Source: Oscarella lobularis
Taxonomy: Eukaryota; Porifera; Homoscleromorpha; Homosclerophorida; Oscarellidae
Direction: 5' to 3'
Assembly: GCF_947507565.1 (NCBI RefSeq)
Contig: NC_089175.1
Span: 1,477,733 to 1,541,732, forward strand
DNA: 64,000 nt
The translations under genes and the position numbers were made by a program. Below, one piece after another: positions 12,067 to 23,693 of this stretch. The first letter of the stretch is position 1. Each line of letters opens with the position of its first letter. The notes beneath the pieces are model-generated. The model did not search any database, was not told the DNA's origin, and saw only the letters and a list, made by a program, of their open reading frames with translations.

Positions 12067-15000
12067 TTAGCTCTTCTTTGTTACCAGTGCTGGCTGCACG
12101 TATACGTCCAGTCCACTGCCATTTGTCCACGTGCTGCAACCAGAACTCGTCCGCGACAATGATCCGCTCATACGATGACGTCCTGTCCTTCCAAGCAGCT
12201 CCTGAAGCCACTCACTCCGCGTCTCCTCACTCACCCCAAGTCTAAAAACAAAAGCAATTACAACGTTGACCTCGGAAGTTTCAACGCCTATTGTACTGCA
12301 ATGGACACAAAAAAATAAAGGCTGGTGTCCATTACCATACACTGTAGGAAAGAAAGAGAGGACGTACACTAAATCTTCTTCATCTGGAAGTGTCAATAGT
12401 TTCATTACGTTCACCGAGAAGACTTCCTTTCCAAAGTCACCTCCAGGACACATTATGTGAAAGACGCCGCGATGAATAAATGCAACCGCCTTCTTCTCCT
12501 CGCCCCGCCTCGTCACACTAGCCGGCGGCTGCCCGCACGAAAAGACGATTTGACGACGGTGAAGTCGCTCCAGCAACTTGGGTCGTCTTGTCTCCTCGTC
12601 TTGCCGCAAGTACTCGTTGATACTAGGCACAAAAAAAGGAAGCAATAGAATAAGCTTTGTCATGCTTAACAAGTAGAGGGACTATGACTCTTAGAAAAAC
12701 TGTCATGCTCCACTAGTAATACAGTGTGGTCTCAACTAAACGAAGGAAATTAACCACTTATATAGCCAGTTTAGACTGAGGGAGGGGTCCCTGCAATAAC
12801 TCAAAACAACGCTCGCGTCTTCCCCTACCTTTTGCACGTCTGCGTCAAGTAGTTTGCATAGACAGTCGATCCAGGTATATCCCGATTTCTCAAACTTGCT
12901 CTCGCTGCGATCCAGACCTCCTCAAAATTGCACTCAAACGAGAATTCCTCGCCAATCATTGCCGCCAAGCTGTCGAGAGCCGACGTCAAAAAGGGCGTCG
13001 CATCGCGTATGTCCTGCTGTATTTCAGGCGGCAATCGCCGACAAACGATCCGGCCACCAGTCGCCGAATCTTCGGCGTCCGGTCTCATGCTCAAAAGCGT
13101 CAAATCCGGCTGAAACTGCTCGCAGCCGAACTGCCACGGCGACACGATGACGTGAAGCACGCCGCCCTTGTACACAATCGTCGTATTCTGCGACATAGAG
13201 CCGAGCGTGTGAAGCGAGAACACAATGCGATGATTGTAGACGTGCGAGAGAAAACGCTCGCGACACGCCGAATCCTCGCAATACTTCACAATGGCGACGC
13301 TGAGCGGCAAAAGATACTCGCCGTAGACGACGGAACCGATGTACTTTCGATACTTTGACTCGTCAGGAAGGTTCATATAGATGACGTCGAATTCACACTC
13401 AAATCGAAACGATCGTTGGGCGGCGCGACTGATCGCCTCCAGGGAGCCCTCGAGTAGATGAGCGGCGTCGAGGATGTCCTCTTTCACGCGCGCTGGAAGC
13501 GAGTCGATGAGACCCGCTTCCCACGTGTCCTGCCACGCGCTTTCGGCGAAGAAGTCCGAAGCGCCGCTCTCCGGAAGATCGTTCAGTCCGACGACGGGGA
13601 TTCGATCGACGGGCGGCACGTCGAGCGGATGCTTGCCGAAGTGAAAATTCGGCACGGTCACGTGGAGAATTCCCTCTTGAATCCAAACGGCGGGAAGCGG
13701 CGATAGGGGAGAGGCGAACGGCGATTGGCCGAGTTTGAATAGAATCCGATGCTTGTGCACGCGTTCGAGAAACGACGTCTTGACGGCGGCATTGGCGAGA
13801 TCGCTGACCAATCGATCGCTGAGAGCCGGTAAATATTTCCCATAGATGATGGAGCCCATTCGGTCGCGTTCTTGAACGGTCGGCGGCACGTTATTGAAGA
13901 CTTTGCCCAGGTTGCAAATGAACGAAAACGTGACGCCCGTCGTCGCGTTGATGTTACCAAGGGACTGGTTGAGCTGGAGCAGAGACAGCTGAATGTCGGC
14001 CATCACGTGAGGAGGCAGACTCGACTCCTGGGCTCTGACGTGAATCGTATTGGAACCCAATGAAGGCGATGACGAGATTGTTACGCCTAAAAGGAGCGAG
14101 TGAGTTTCCAAGTATTCATAACATGTCCGAGGGGGTCCCGCAATAAAAGAAAGATGTTGATACAGCTTAGTAAGTAAGTTACATATGACAGTTTTCAGTA
14201 TACGTATACGGCAGACTTTCAACTGGTATTAAGTTTAAATTATCATTATCTTCTCCACTCAGGTAACAGGGGTAAACTCAATAGACATCAAATAGGAAGC
14301 CATTGACATCCTTTCCCCCCACCGCACCCATCGGCTGAGATGAAACAACCCTTAGGAATCGGGACCCTTTTTTCTCGAGAGCCGGTATCTTAGTAAAACA
14401 AAAAAGTGCCTTAGTTGCCAAAAGGTATCCGGTCGACTAATCGACACCAAAATCAAGAAACGCAAGGCGGCCACCTTGCGTATGTAAAAATACCGTCCCC
14501 ACCTGAGCTAACCAGACTGGAATTCATTTTATTAATAGGTGTCGAGTCGAAATGCGAATATGCAAAGGAATCGTTTAGGGAGCCCGGTGTCCTTACCTGT
14601 AGTGAAGTCGTCCGCAACGCTACTCACGACGCTTCTCGCGTCCAAGCTCTCTTGACTGTGACTCTGCGTCGCTGACGTCGTCGAAGGTGACGGCGGTCGC
14701 GATGACGATACCGTTGCCGTCGCTGTGGACGTCGAATCGTCGTCGCCTTCGCCTAATCCGAATGATTTTTCTATTGGCGATGGAGGCGGCGGCGACGCTC
14801 GATCGGTGGACGGCGGCGACGGGCATTCGAGTCGCGATCGTTCCAACGCTTTTACCCAGGCCCTTTGGAAAGAATGGAGTCACTCATATCGCCTGCGGGC
14901 TTAGGAATGAAGGGGTCTCTCCTTCGAAGGGGCCATGGCACTCCCTCGGTACGATTTGCATGTTTATAAACAGCCCGTCTTTTTTTCAAAGACGGGGAAG

Positions 15001-16100
15001 TCTGAATAGTTTCTTTTTCCGAGGTTAGAGTCGGTTTCGCGACGGGGTCGCGATAGGTAAATAAACGCAGTCATTTCGCCGGGAGGGGAGGAAAAGGGGG
15101 GCACTTCGACGCAGTAAAGTAAATAGATTCAGTCATTCTGCCGCGTAACGTTACGTACGCGATGATGCATAACAGGCATTCCCACAGTGCGAAAGCGAAT
15201 GCTTCACATATTTTTAGACGTTAGGCGCGAAAAAGGCAGCGAAAGAGGAAACGGTAAAAGGGAAAGAGTTTATACGAAGGGAAGCGAAGCCCAGGGTCGT
15301 GCGACCTCGAATCTGGGCTTCTCTAACGTAACGTCCGCGGAAGGAACATTGCGGTGACGAACGTTAGGTGTATCATCGCGCGGAAGGGCAAAAGCGGAGG
15401 ACAGGCAGGTGCGAGGTCAAATAACGATCTCGCCTTCCTCTCTCTCTCACTGCTATTTACATTACGGCGCCCAACCCCTTTTGTTTAGCTTACCAACACT
15501 CCTCTTTCGTTTGCGCGTAAAGACAAACGAGCTTATCGGCCATGACGAGTGCGAAACAGAACCGATGATCGACGCTCGACGGCCAGGAACCTTTTTGGGC
15601 ACCGGTCCAAAGCGTGCCACGATCGCATGCCATGCGACAGTCGCTGAGATAGTAAACGCCGCGCGGTTGCGCGGCGCCCGAACGCGTCTTGAAGTAGACG
15701 AGGCGCCCGTTTTCCGTTAGCGCGAACCAGCGCTTTGCCCACGATCTTTTCATCACGCCGCCAACTGTCGGCGAGAGCGGAAGAGAGAAAAAAACGATAA
15801 AGACGCGCAGTTAGAAAGGATCGGGTCGCTTTCGCTTCGAATCGTTTTAGCGCGTTGCCCCCGGGAACGCGACAACCGGGCGGAGCGAAGCTGCGAACGC
15901 TCGGGAAAAGAGAGGATAAGGATCTTCGGAGCGCGCTGCCGCGGTTAGAGTTAGGGACTAGCATTACGCCGACGGGGTCTTCCTTCCTTCCTTTACTCGC
16001 CCCAAGGCTCGTTTCTACCTTGTTTGTATAGCCAACCGCTTCGAAGGAGTTCCATTTGGTCCAGGCGCGTTTTTGTGATGTTGTTACCGCTGCCATTCAT
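12067..16100 (-). CDS. PH-domain protein with three tandem copies of an unrecognised ~140-residue repeat
   Basis: ATG at 16100 gives MNGSGNNITKTRLDQMELLR then SGWLYKQ; the next exon (15756-15487) gives KRSWAKRWFALTENGRLVYF, and the exon at 14882 gives AWVKALERSR. Together these form a pleckstrin-homology domain with its closing Trp helix. A Ser/Thr/Pro-rich linker follows (14846-14600). The long exon 14090-12834 plus exons at about 12630 and 12245 encode three repeats, each following the pattern: helical start (IQLSLLQLNQSL, ILDAAHLLEGSL, IRDATPFLTSAL), FSFxCxF, GSxVYGxYL, HRIVFxLG, GxLHVxVPxxxFG. I do not know this repeat. The end (EETRSEWLQELLGRTGRHR to VTKKS) is Ser/Thr-rich. Splice phases agree at all joins checked (TG/G, G/GC, AG/T, GT/A). 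PH domains bind phosphoinositides or proteins at membranes; the rest is of unknown function. The 600-base intron at 14883-15486 holds no gene that I can see. Confidence 0.7.
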
Positions 16101-17046
16101 GACGCCGGCTCTCTTGTCGTCTTCGACTCGCTATTCGGGCGTCACTTTGAACTAGAGCGCGTTTCACGATGCGTACTTAGGAGTTGACGATCTGTAACTG
16201 CGCGTGGCTCGATCCGCCTACTCTTCTGTGAACTGTGTTACCGCTAATCGATCGGTCCGATAGCGGACCAATCGGCGAGCGCGACGCTGAGCTTATCCGG
16301 TTCCGCCTCCGTGCAAACGCGCGCACGCTGACCTCGGCGGCGCGAGATGCGACAGGAAACTCTCACGCGTTGATCTTCGTGTGCATCTGCGTCGCACATA
16401 TTCTCACCTGTGTTCTGAAAAAGAACGACAAGTCGTTCATTTCGTATCGCGGGTTCGGCGTGAGGGCTTCGGAGCACGTGCGCCGGCCAGTCACAACATT
16501 GACGCGAAGTGTCTGCGGAGTCCTCAAGGAGGACAACAGACGAACATGCTGCTGTTGATTTTTTTCATCTACATACGCCAAACAAACAATCGTTTTCATT
16601 ACCATTTTTTTCATATCATATTACTCTTGTTGTCCTTTTGTGGTCTTCCGCGTTTCTTCACAACAAGACACTTCTAAGACTGATTTGGAGCTGCATTGAA
16701 AGTTTAATTAATTAACACTTTGAGAGAAAATACTTAAAAAATGAGACAACTGGGCTCTGGCAGCCCAGCCCTCATCTCATGTTGAAAATCTTCATTTTCA
16801 AGTGAAGATTTTCAAGTTCTGATTGAGCGATGTTGGGAGATAAGACCAGCAGGAAATCAACAAGACGCCAAATGCAGTTCAGGTTCAAATTTTCTCCGCC
16901 TCATCAATAATTGTCTGCACGTCAAAGAGGGAAACACACTTGACTGTCCCGGTCTTACTCTCCACTGGTTCAAACCAAAAGTAGCGACTCTTCACGCAAC
17001 GGGAAAAATTTGAATAAAAAGTCATCTGATTTAGATAATCAAAGTT
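16101..17046. other. Intergenic region with a small hairpin
   Basis: No supported gene. It holds the upstream region of the PH-domain gene and the 3' flank of the methyltransferase gene. A 13-base inverted repeat (TTGAAAATCTTCA / TGAAGATTTTCAA, about 16781-16814) can form a hairpin. Confidence 0.5.
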
Positions 17047-17856
17047 TTAGCGTTTTTCTGCAACCACCCTAATTATATTCTCAGGGAATTTTACTGGACC
17101 CTCGAGATCAATTCCCAACTCGGCTGCAACATGTCGATAAAAATCCGTCTCCTGCTTCCATTCCTTCAAATAAGCAGAAAATCGCTTGCTGGTCGTTGCA
17201 TTCCACCAGTGTACCATGTGCTCCAGTGACGGGTGCTGATTGTACGCAACGTACTCGTCAATGCGTACGTTACAAAAGCCCGCCTCTTGACACAAACTGG
17301 CCCAATCAGATCCACTCTGAAAATGCCAATTCATGACCGCATTCAAATCAACTGGCTTTCCCGCCATCAAGTTCGACAGCCGTTGCAGCACGATCGGCGG
17401 CGATCGCGCGAGAAGAAATCCCAATCGACCCGTCGACTTGATCGACTGGAAAATTTTATCTAACCCGTGGGCGTGGTCAGAAATCCAATTCATGACGAAA
17501 TTGGAAAAGACGCGATCGAAGCGCTCGAAATCGACAACGCAATCGATCGTACCCTCGACGAACGTCAAATTCACGGCGTCGCCGAATCGGCGTCGTGCCG
17601 ACGCTATTCGTTCGCGATTCGGATCGATTCCGACGACGCGACCTCGAGCGCCGACGAAAGCGGCGAGTTTGTTCGTTAGCTCGCCCGACGCGCAGCCGAG
17701 ATCGAGTACGCGATGTCCGGGCCTTATGTTGAGAACCCCGAGCAGCTCGAGACCGCGTTTTGCCTGCCAGTCGGTGCTCAGGGCGCCGTATTCCACGCGC
17801 TTCGGCGCGGAATGACGTGCGAGTCCAGCGTATCGCAGGCTTCGCAGCTTGTTCAT
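17047..17856 (-). CDS. Class I SAM-dependent methyltransferase
   Basis: Single open exon of 269 residues. The glycine-rich SAM-binding motif I is VLDLGCASGELT, followed by VVGIDPNRERI (motif II) and FDRVFSNFVMNWI (post-II region), all typical of the Methyltransf_11/25 fold. The distribution resembles juvenile-hormone-acid/ubiquinone-type small-molecule methyltransferases, but the substrate cannot be told. I chose the ATG at 17854-17856 (MNKLRSLRYAGLA). The open frame runs 39 codons further upstream only because it reads into the terminal inverted repeat of the adjacent mobile element (the extension contains ITALRIRKGSHC, also readable at the other end of that element). The neighbour on the other side of the insertion is IFTAP, transcribed divergently. 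Confidence 0.82.
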   Translation of the reverse strand: MNKLRSLRYAGLARHSAPKRVEYGALSTDWQAKRGLELLGVLNIRPGHRVLDLGCASGELTNKLAAFVGARGRVVGIDPNRERIASARRRFGDAVNLTFVEGTIDCVVDFERFDRVFSNFVMNWISDHAHGLDKIFQSIKSTGRLGFLLARSPPIVLQRLSNLMAGKPVDLNAVMNWHFQSGSDWASLCQEAGFCNVRIDEYVAYNQHPSLEHMVHWWNATTSKRFSAYLKEWKQETDFYRHVAAELGIDLEGPVKFPENIIRVVAEKR

Positions 17857-17903
17857 CGGAGCACGTGATCGACGATCTAGCGTACGCTTATTTGACCGGA
17901 CGG

Positions 17904-17912
17904 ATTCATGGC
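17904..17912. repeat. 9-base target-site duplication, left copy
   Basis: ATTCATGGC directly precedes the left terminal inverted repeat; the same nine bases in the same orientation follow the right terminal repeat at 23334-23342. Confidence 0.8.
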
Positions 17913-17957
17913 CGCAGTGGCTGCCCTTACGGATACGTAAGGCCGTTATCCTTACGG
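17913..17957 (+). repeat. Left 45-base terminal inverted repeat
   Basis: Perfect reverse complement of 23289-23333. Confidence 0.85.
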
Positions 17958-18006
17958 ACACCAAAATGATCATGCGCAGTGCGTTATTTCGAGGATTAAA
18001 AGCTTA

Positions 18007-18139
18007 TTGATATATCTTACCTGTGAGTTGCCCTGTGCTGCTCAGGGTTGGGCCTAACGCGCGCTAGGGGGGAACGCTTCCGCCCGGCTCGCCGCCGATC
18101 TCGTCAGTCCGATTCGAGCCAAGCCGAATCCGAGCCCCC
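18007..18139. repeat. Split direct repeat, B2 copy (133 bases)
   Basis: Near-identical to 18321-18453, starting TTGATATATCTTACCTGTGA. Confidence 0.9.
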
Positions 18140-18211
18140 CAAGCGGCGAGTCACGTCCGAAGGACGGAGAAGCGGGTGCGGCCCCCGGAGCAGCACGGGA
18201 GGGAGGGTGGG

Positions 18212-18320
18212 AAAAATTCGGTCTGTGCGAAGGCGGCGAATGGCGATACCAGACACCGCCCGCGCCTTACATAATCATGGCGGTAGATATCAACCGCGTT
18301 TAACCTGTATTAAACTTCCC
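18212..18320. repeat. Split direct repeat, A2 copy (109 bases)
   Basis: Matches 22800-22908, starting AAAAATTCGGTCTGTGCGAA and ending AAACTTCCC. Confidence 0.9.
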
Positions 18321-18453
18321 TTGATATATCTTACCTGTGAGTTGCCCTGTGCTGCTCAGGGTTGGGCCTAACGCGCGCTAGGGGGGAACGCTTCCGCCCG
18401 GCTCGCCGCCGATCTCGTCAGTCCGATTCGAGCCAAGCCGAATCCGAGCCCCC
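18321..18453. repeat. Split direct repeat, B1 copy (133 bases)
   Basis: Matches 18007-18139; directly adjoins the A2 copy, giving the B1-A2 junction typical of split direct repeats. Confidence 0.9.
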
Positions 18454-18716
18454 AACAAACCGTCGTGAACGGTCCCAACGGGGCTGGAGCGACGTCCCCC
18501 AAGACGGGATCACCACCTCACCCAATTAGCATAGTTGTGGTCTCCGCCCGTGAGAACCTGCTGGCGCGACTAACATAACAAAAACCCCCTAGCGGCTGTA
18601 CGCTCTCCACTCGCCCGAAGAACGCCACAACTAACTCGCCACGCTCACAAAACATGCGACAAAGAACCGGTTTACGTCGCTAACGCGCGCTGGACTCCTG
18701 AGTACGCGGATGCTAT

Positions 18717-20063
18717 TTACTCTGTAGCCAGCGCGCGACTGTATCGCGCCAGCTGCCGCTCGTCCAGACGAATGTAGCGCATAAACGCTGCGCTTTTCCA
18801 TCGGCCGAGCGTTTGGATCGTCGAGTCGTCAAGTCCGCGCGCAGCGGCCGTCGTCGCCGCCCCGATTCGGAAGCTATGACCAGCGAAGCGAGTCGCATCC
18901 ACGCCTGCCGTTGTCAGAGCCCGTCGCACTTGATCGACGAGCGCCGCCCGTGAGAGCGCTCCGCCATTTTCGAACAGAAACAACGGCCCCGGCGCAAAGC
19001 GACGGCGAGCCAGGTAAGCGAGCAGCGCTTCCACAGGGCACAGGTCCGCGCGTGTGCGTCCTAGAACAATCGACACGCCGCCACGGAACGGGTCCGTCTT
19101 CGACTGTTTGATCCGCAATTTGACGAACGACGGGTCCGCCAGTGAATCCGTCGACACGTCATCGGGCGAAAGATGACGCTCGGGATCGAACGCCGCCACC
19201 GAGTCCACGGTGAACTCGCCTGCTCGCAAGAAACCGAAGAAGGCAACCGTGCATGCCGCCCACAGCATCGTCGAGTCCCATCGATGGGGCGTTTGTCCCC
19301 ACACCGCGCGCAGTTGACGAAGAATCACCGGAGTGATGGGGAGGCGGGGATCCGCCGCTGGCCGCCCTTGTTCTCGCTTGATTCCGTTTAGCATGAGAAC
19401 CAGCAGTGGCATCGATGCCGCGAACGGATCGCCCAGACCAGCGACGACCTGCCCGTTGCGAACCGCTGCCAGGTAAGATTTTATTGTGGCGTATCTTAAC
19501 CCCTCTCTTGCCAGGGCCGCGCAGAAGAGCGAGAGCACGCGCTCCGACGCTGGCAGACCCTGCAGACCTAACTGCTCGCAAAATCGTTTGAACCGGCGGA
19601 GTCCTGCGGCGTACGATCGTCGAGTGGAGTCCGCGACACCTTGCGCACTGTAGCGTGAAAGAGCTCCCTCCACCGCGGCTCGTTCCAGGGCAATCCCGGT
19701 AACGCCACCAGGTCCAGTAGCTCCCCCGAGATGGGCGTCGGATTGGCGGCAAGCTGAGGAAAAAGACGCTCTCAGCGCGGCGGGCGGAACGTTACGCGAG
19801 AGCCCGTCGGCGAGGGTCTTCTGTTCTCCCGGGATATGCCGCTCCCTCCAAGCAAACCCAAATTGAGCCGCAAAAAAAAAACTGCAGCGTACGCAGGAGA
19901 GGCATAAGTGCCGCGTCCCTGCTTGACCCTGACCGCACCGCCGCCACGACCACCGTGCTGTCGCACTCAAGCAGGACCGATGCGCCCGACCAGCTCTCGC
20001 CCCACACCGCCGCTGCAAGAACCACCGGCCGGAGCTCCCTCGGTGATCGGAAGCGGAGCCCAC
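18717..20063 (-). CDS. Retrotransposon tyrosine recombinase with upstream RNase H remnant
   Basis: Long open frame. Its N-terminal part has WRERHIPGEQKTLADGLSR, the closing signature of DIRS-type RNase H. The recombinase domain follows: RRSYAAGLRRFKRFCEQLGL (SAM-like core-binding helices), FFGFLRAGEFT (first catalytic Arg), LRIKQSKTDPFRGG (Lys region), then HSFRIGAATTAAARG (HxxR) and MRYIRL with the nucleophile Tyr. All catalytic positions I can identify (R, K, H, R, Y) are present, so the recombinase frame itself looks intact although the polyprotein upstream is broken. It would integrate the circular cDNA of the element. It ends at 18717. It is not a bacterial or phage integrase: the fused RNase H and the repeat layout place it in DIRS-order elements. 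Confidence 0.85.
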   Translation of the reverse strand: MGSASDHRGSSGRWFLQRRCGARAGRAHRSCLSATARWSWRRCGQGQAGTRHLCLSCVRCSFFFAAQFGFAWRERHIPGEQKTLADGLSRNVPPAALRASFSSACRQSDAHLGGATGPGGVTGIALERAAVEGALSRYSAQGVADSTRRSYAAGLRRFKRFCEQLGLQGLPASERVLSLFCAALAREGLRYATIKSYLAAVRNGQVVAGLGDPFAASMPLLVLMLNGIKREQGRPAADPRLPITPVILRQLRAVWGQTPHRWDSTMLWAACTVAFFGFLRAGEFTVDSVAAFDPERHLSPDDVSTDSLADPSFVKLRIKQSKTDPFRGGVSIVLGRTRADLCPVEALLAYLARRRFAPGPLFLFENGGALSRAALVDQVRRALTTAGVDATRFAGHSFRIGAATTAAARGLDDSTIQTLGRWKSAAFMRYIRLDERQLARYSRALATE

Positions 20064-20770
20064 GGTGCTGACGCTGCAGCTTTGCCTGCGGCAAGCGCAT
20101 TACTCCAGCCACGGTGTCTAGCTCGATCTTCAAGAACACCAGCGTCGTGCCAGGGCCTCCAATCTTTCCGCGAGCGACGGGTACCCCGAGTTCTTTGCAC
20201 ACCCGCAGCGCCGCCTGCAACTGATGCGCTCGATCCTGAGGCTGATCCACAGTAGCGCGTCTGCTACTGCGGAGAAGATCGCCTGCGGAGAAGATCGCCG
20301 GTGCCGAACGCAACCCAAGCGGCAGCACGGTGTGCCACATACACCTCGCCCCGCGATCGCATGCTAAGGAGATGGCGACCCGCCGGGTGCACCGGAATGA
20401 TGCGGTATTCGCTTTGTATGCCCCGCTTTGCTAGCACTGCCCCAGCTCCCAACTGCCAGCAGTACCGCACGGCGCCCTCCGCACGGGTGTATATGGTCGC
20501 GCATTATTCGGCGCAAATTCCATCGTTGACGCTGCCGCCCCGTGGGGACGACAGGTTGAATATTAGCCGCCACCGCCCCGGTTGGCCGGACTTGGGACTT
20601 ACCCCGAAGGGACTCAAGCGCACCAGCTGCGTCGGAGCGGCCGGGACTGGGCCCACTACTCTGCCTGCTGCGAGTTCGCCGTTTAGATATTCGTCCACTA
20701 CCGCGGAGTACTCTCGCGCAGAGTGGAGGTTGCGGCGTGCTCGAGCTCGCTTTTCGCTCCCGCCGCCGTA
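19792..20770 (-). pseudogene. Reverse transcriptase remnant of the retrotransposon
   Basis: Pieces in different frames: GVSPKSGQPGRWRLIFNLSS (20698-20504), then VLAKRGIQSEYRIIPVHPAG (20470-20264), then LPLGLRSAPAIFS and ELGVPVARGKIGGPGTTLVF (from 20340). These are the conserved RT blocks in the right order. Between AIFS and the ELGVPV block the segment that should carry the catalytic YxDD is missing, and a 16-base tandem duplication (CTGCGGAGAAGATCGC, about 20267-20298) shifts the frame. It is therefore an inactive relic. Confidence 0.8.
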
Positions 20771-21088
20771 GCCGATTCGGAAACCTTCTGAAAGCCCGCG
20801 CAGCAGCCCTGCTGTAAAACGCTGGTCTGGGTGGCGCCTTAAGCTATCCGCCTAAGCCTGCGGGATCACCGGCGCCGATGATGGCGTGTCCCCGACCGCC
20901 GAACCTGAAGCCTTTGCCGCGCGCGCGCGGCGTCCAACGCCGCCAGTGCCTGCCCAGAGCGGTACGCGCCCGCTGAAAGACCCCCATTTCTAGGAACCAG
21001 CAGGAAACGGTGTATTGCATGCCCCCGACTAGTGCAACTACACGGCGTGGGGCAACACGCTAATAATCGGGACAGTCGCGCGCGGCTC

Positions 21089-22750
<1,662 letters not shown>

Positions 22751-22799
22751 GCAACGTTAGAATAAGAGCGCAGAGAAAAATTGCAAGAGAAAAAAAAAA

Positions 22800-22908
22800 A
22801 AAAATTCGGTCTGTGCGAAGGCGGCGAATGGCGATACCAGACACCGCCCGCGCCTTACATAATCATGGCGGTAGATATCAACCGCGTTTAACCTGTATTA
22901 AACTTCCC
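22800..22908. repeat. Split direct repeat, A1 copy (109 bases)
   Basis: Matches 18212-18320; marks the 5' end of the retrotransposon. Confidence 0.9.
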
Positions 22909-22924
22909 TGATAACTGTACAGTC

Positions 22925-23033
22925 CCGAAGGTGACGCGGTAGCTCACGCGTACGGGCGCGGGGGGGGGGGCCCCTGGATACGGCTCCCACGCAGGAGGAT
23001 AGGGGCTCGAATCCCGAAGCGTGCTTTTTTTTC
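22925..23033 (+). other. tRNA-like / SINE-head-like sequence ending in a T run
   Basis: GCGGTAGCTCACGCG resembles an A box and GGGGCTCGAATCCC a B box of a Pol III promoter; a C-flanked run of eight T follows at 23025-23032. A complete cloverleaf is not obvious and a G run interrupts the middle. It could be a tRNA-derived SINE head inside the terminal-inverted-repeat element. Confidence 0.35.
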
Positions 23034-23288
23034 TTTTTCTTTCTTTTTCTTTTCTTTTTTTCTCTGTACCTATCGATATACGATCACCCGCGACTGTGGC
23101 ATGGTGGTTCCAGGGGGGCGAAGCCCCCCTCTGCGACCTATGCTCATTGGGGCGGTTAAGCCCGGAGCGGGGCCGCCACCGATACCAGTAAGGTTTAGGG
23201 TTGGTGTTGGGTTAGGTACATGAAGAAAACGCTTTCTAAGCTCTCTATATAGAGCACTGCGCAGGCGTGGCCATGCGCAGACCAATCA

Positions 23289-23333
23289 CCGTAAGGATAA
23301 CGGCCTTACGTATCCGTAAGGGCAGCCACTGCG
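23289..23333 (-). repeat. Right 45-base terminal inverted repeat
   Basis: Perfect reverse complement of 17913-17957. It abuts the right target duplication, which contains the likely start codon of IFTAP. Confidence 0.85.
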
Positions 23334-23337
23334 ATTC

Positions 23338-23667
23338 ATGGCCCTGCAGCCGCAGCAGGATAAAGGTTAGCTTTTCGCTATGCGGTCTGTCTTTTGCACT
23401 CCTATCTCTTCAGACCATTTTCCTCTTCCGGGAGAATGTGATGACGAAAAGAAGCCTGCTGATGATACTATTCCCGTACAAAAGTGTAGTCTCGACATGA
23501 AAGCTTCCTTCAGAAGTTCCGAAGCAGAGGCCCAGACACCCGATGAAGCGTCCTCGAGCTCTGACAACAACGCAGTCGAACCTTTTCAACTCGATGACAA
23601 TTTTGATTACGATAACGTCACACTGACACCCAAATATCTACCAAAACAAAATAAGGAAAAAACTTGA
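23338..23667 (+). CDS. IFTAP: IFTAP (C11orf74) homologue, very short
   Basis: The model is ATG at 23338 (MALQPQQDK), a 48-base intron from GTTAGC at 23366 to CAG at 23413, then DHFPLPGECDDE onward to the stop at 23665-23667; 93 residues. Two blocks match the C-terminal half of vertebrate IFTAP: LPGE followed by acidic residues, and FQLDDNFDYDNVTLTPKY (human: FSLDEEFDYDNVMLTSKF). IFTAP associates with the intraflagellar transport complex and supports ciliary trafficking. Human IFTAP is about 220 residues, so this copy is less than half that length. An alternative start is ATG 23380 without splicing. The chosen ATG lies inside the right 9-base target duplication of the mobile element, so the element sits directly upstream of the start codon. 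The stop is 26 bases from the LARS1 stop, convergent. Confidence 0.66.
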
Positions 23668-23693
23668 AAACAGCAGTCTAGTCTATTTTTTCC

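Noticed and set aside
17857-17973. N-terminal extension of the methyltransferase
   Set aside because: These codons read through the flank and terminal inverted repeat of the mobile element; the fold starts properly at 17856.
18717-20063. Bacterial or phage integrase, suggesting contamination
   Set aside because: It is fused to an RNase H end and framed by split direct repeats, which is the DIRS-order retrotransposon layout.
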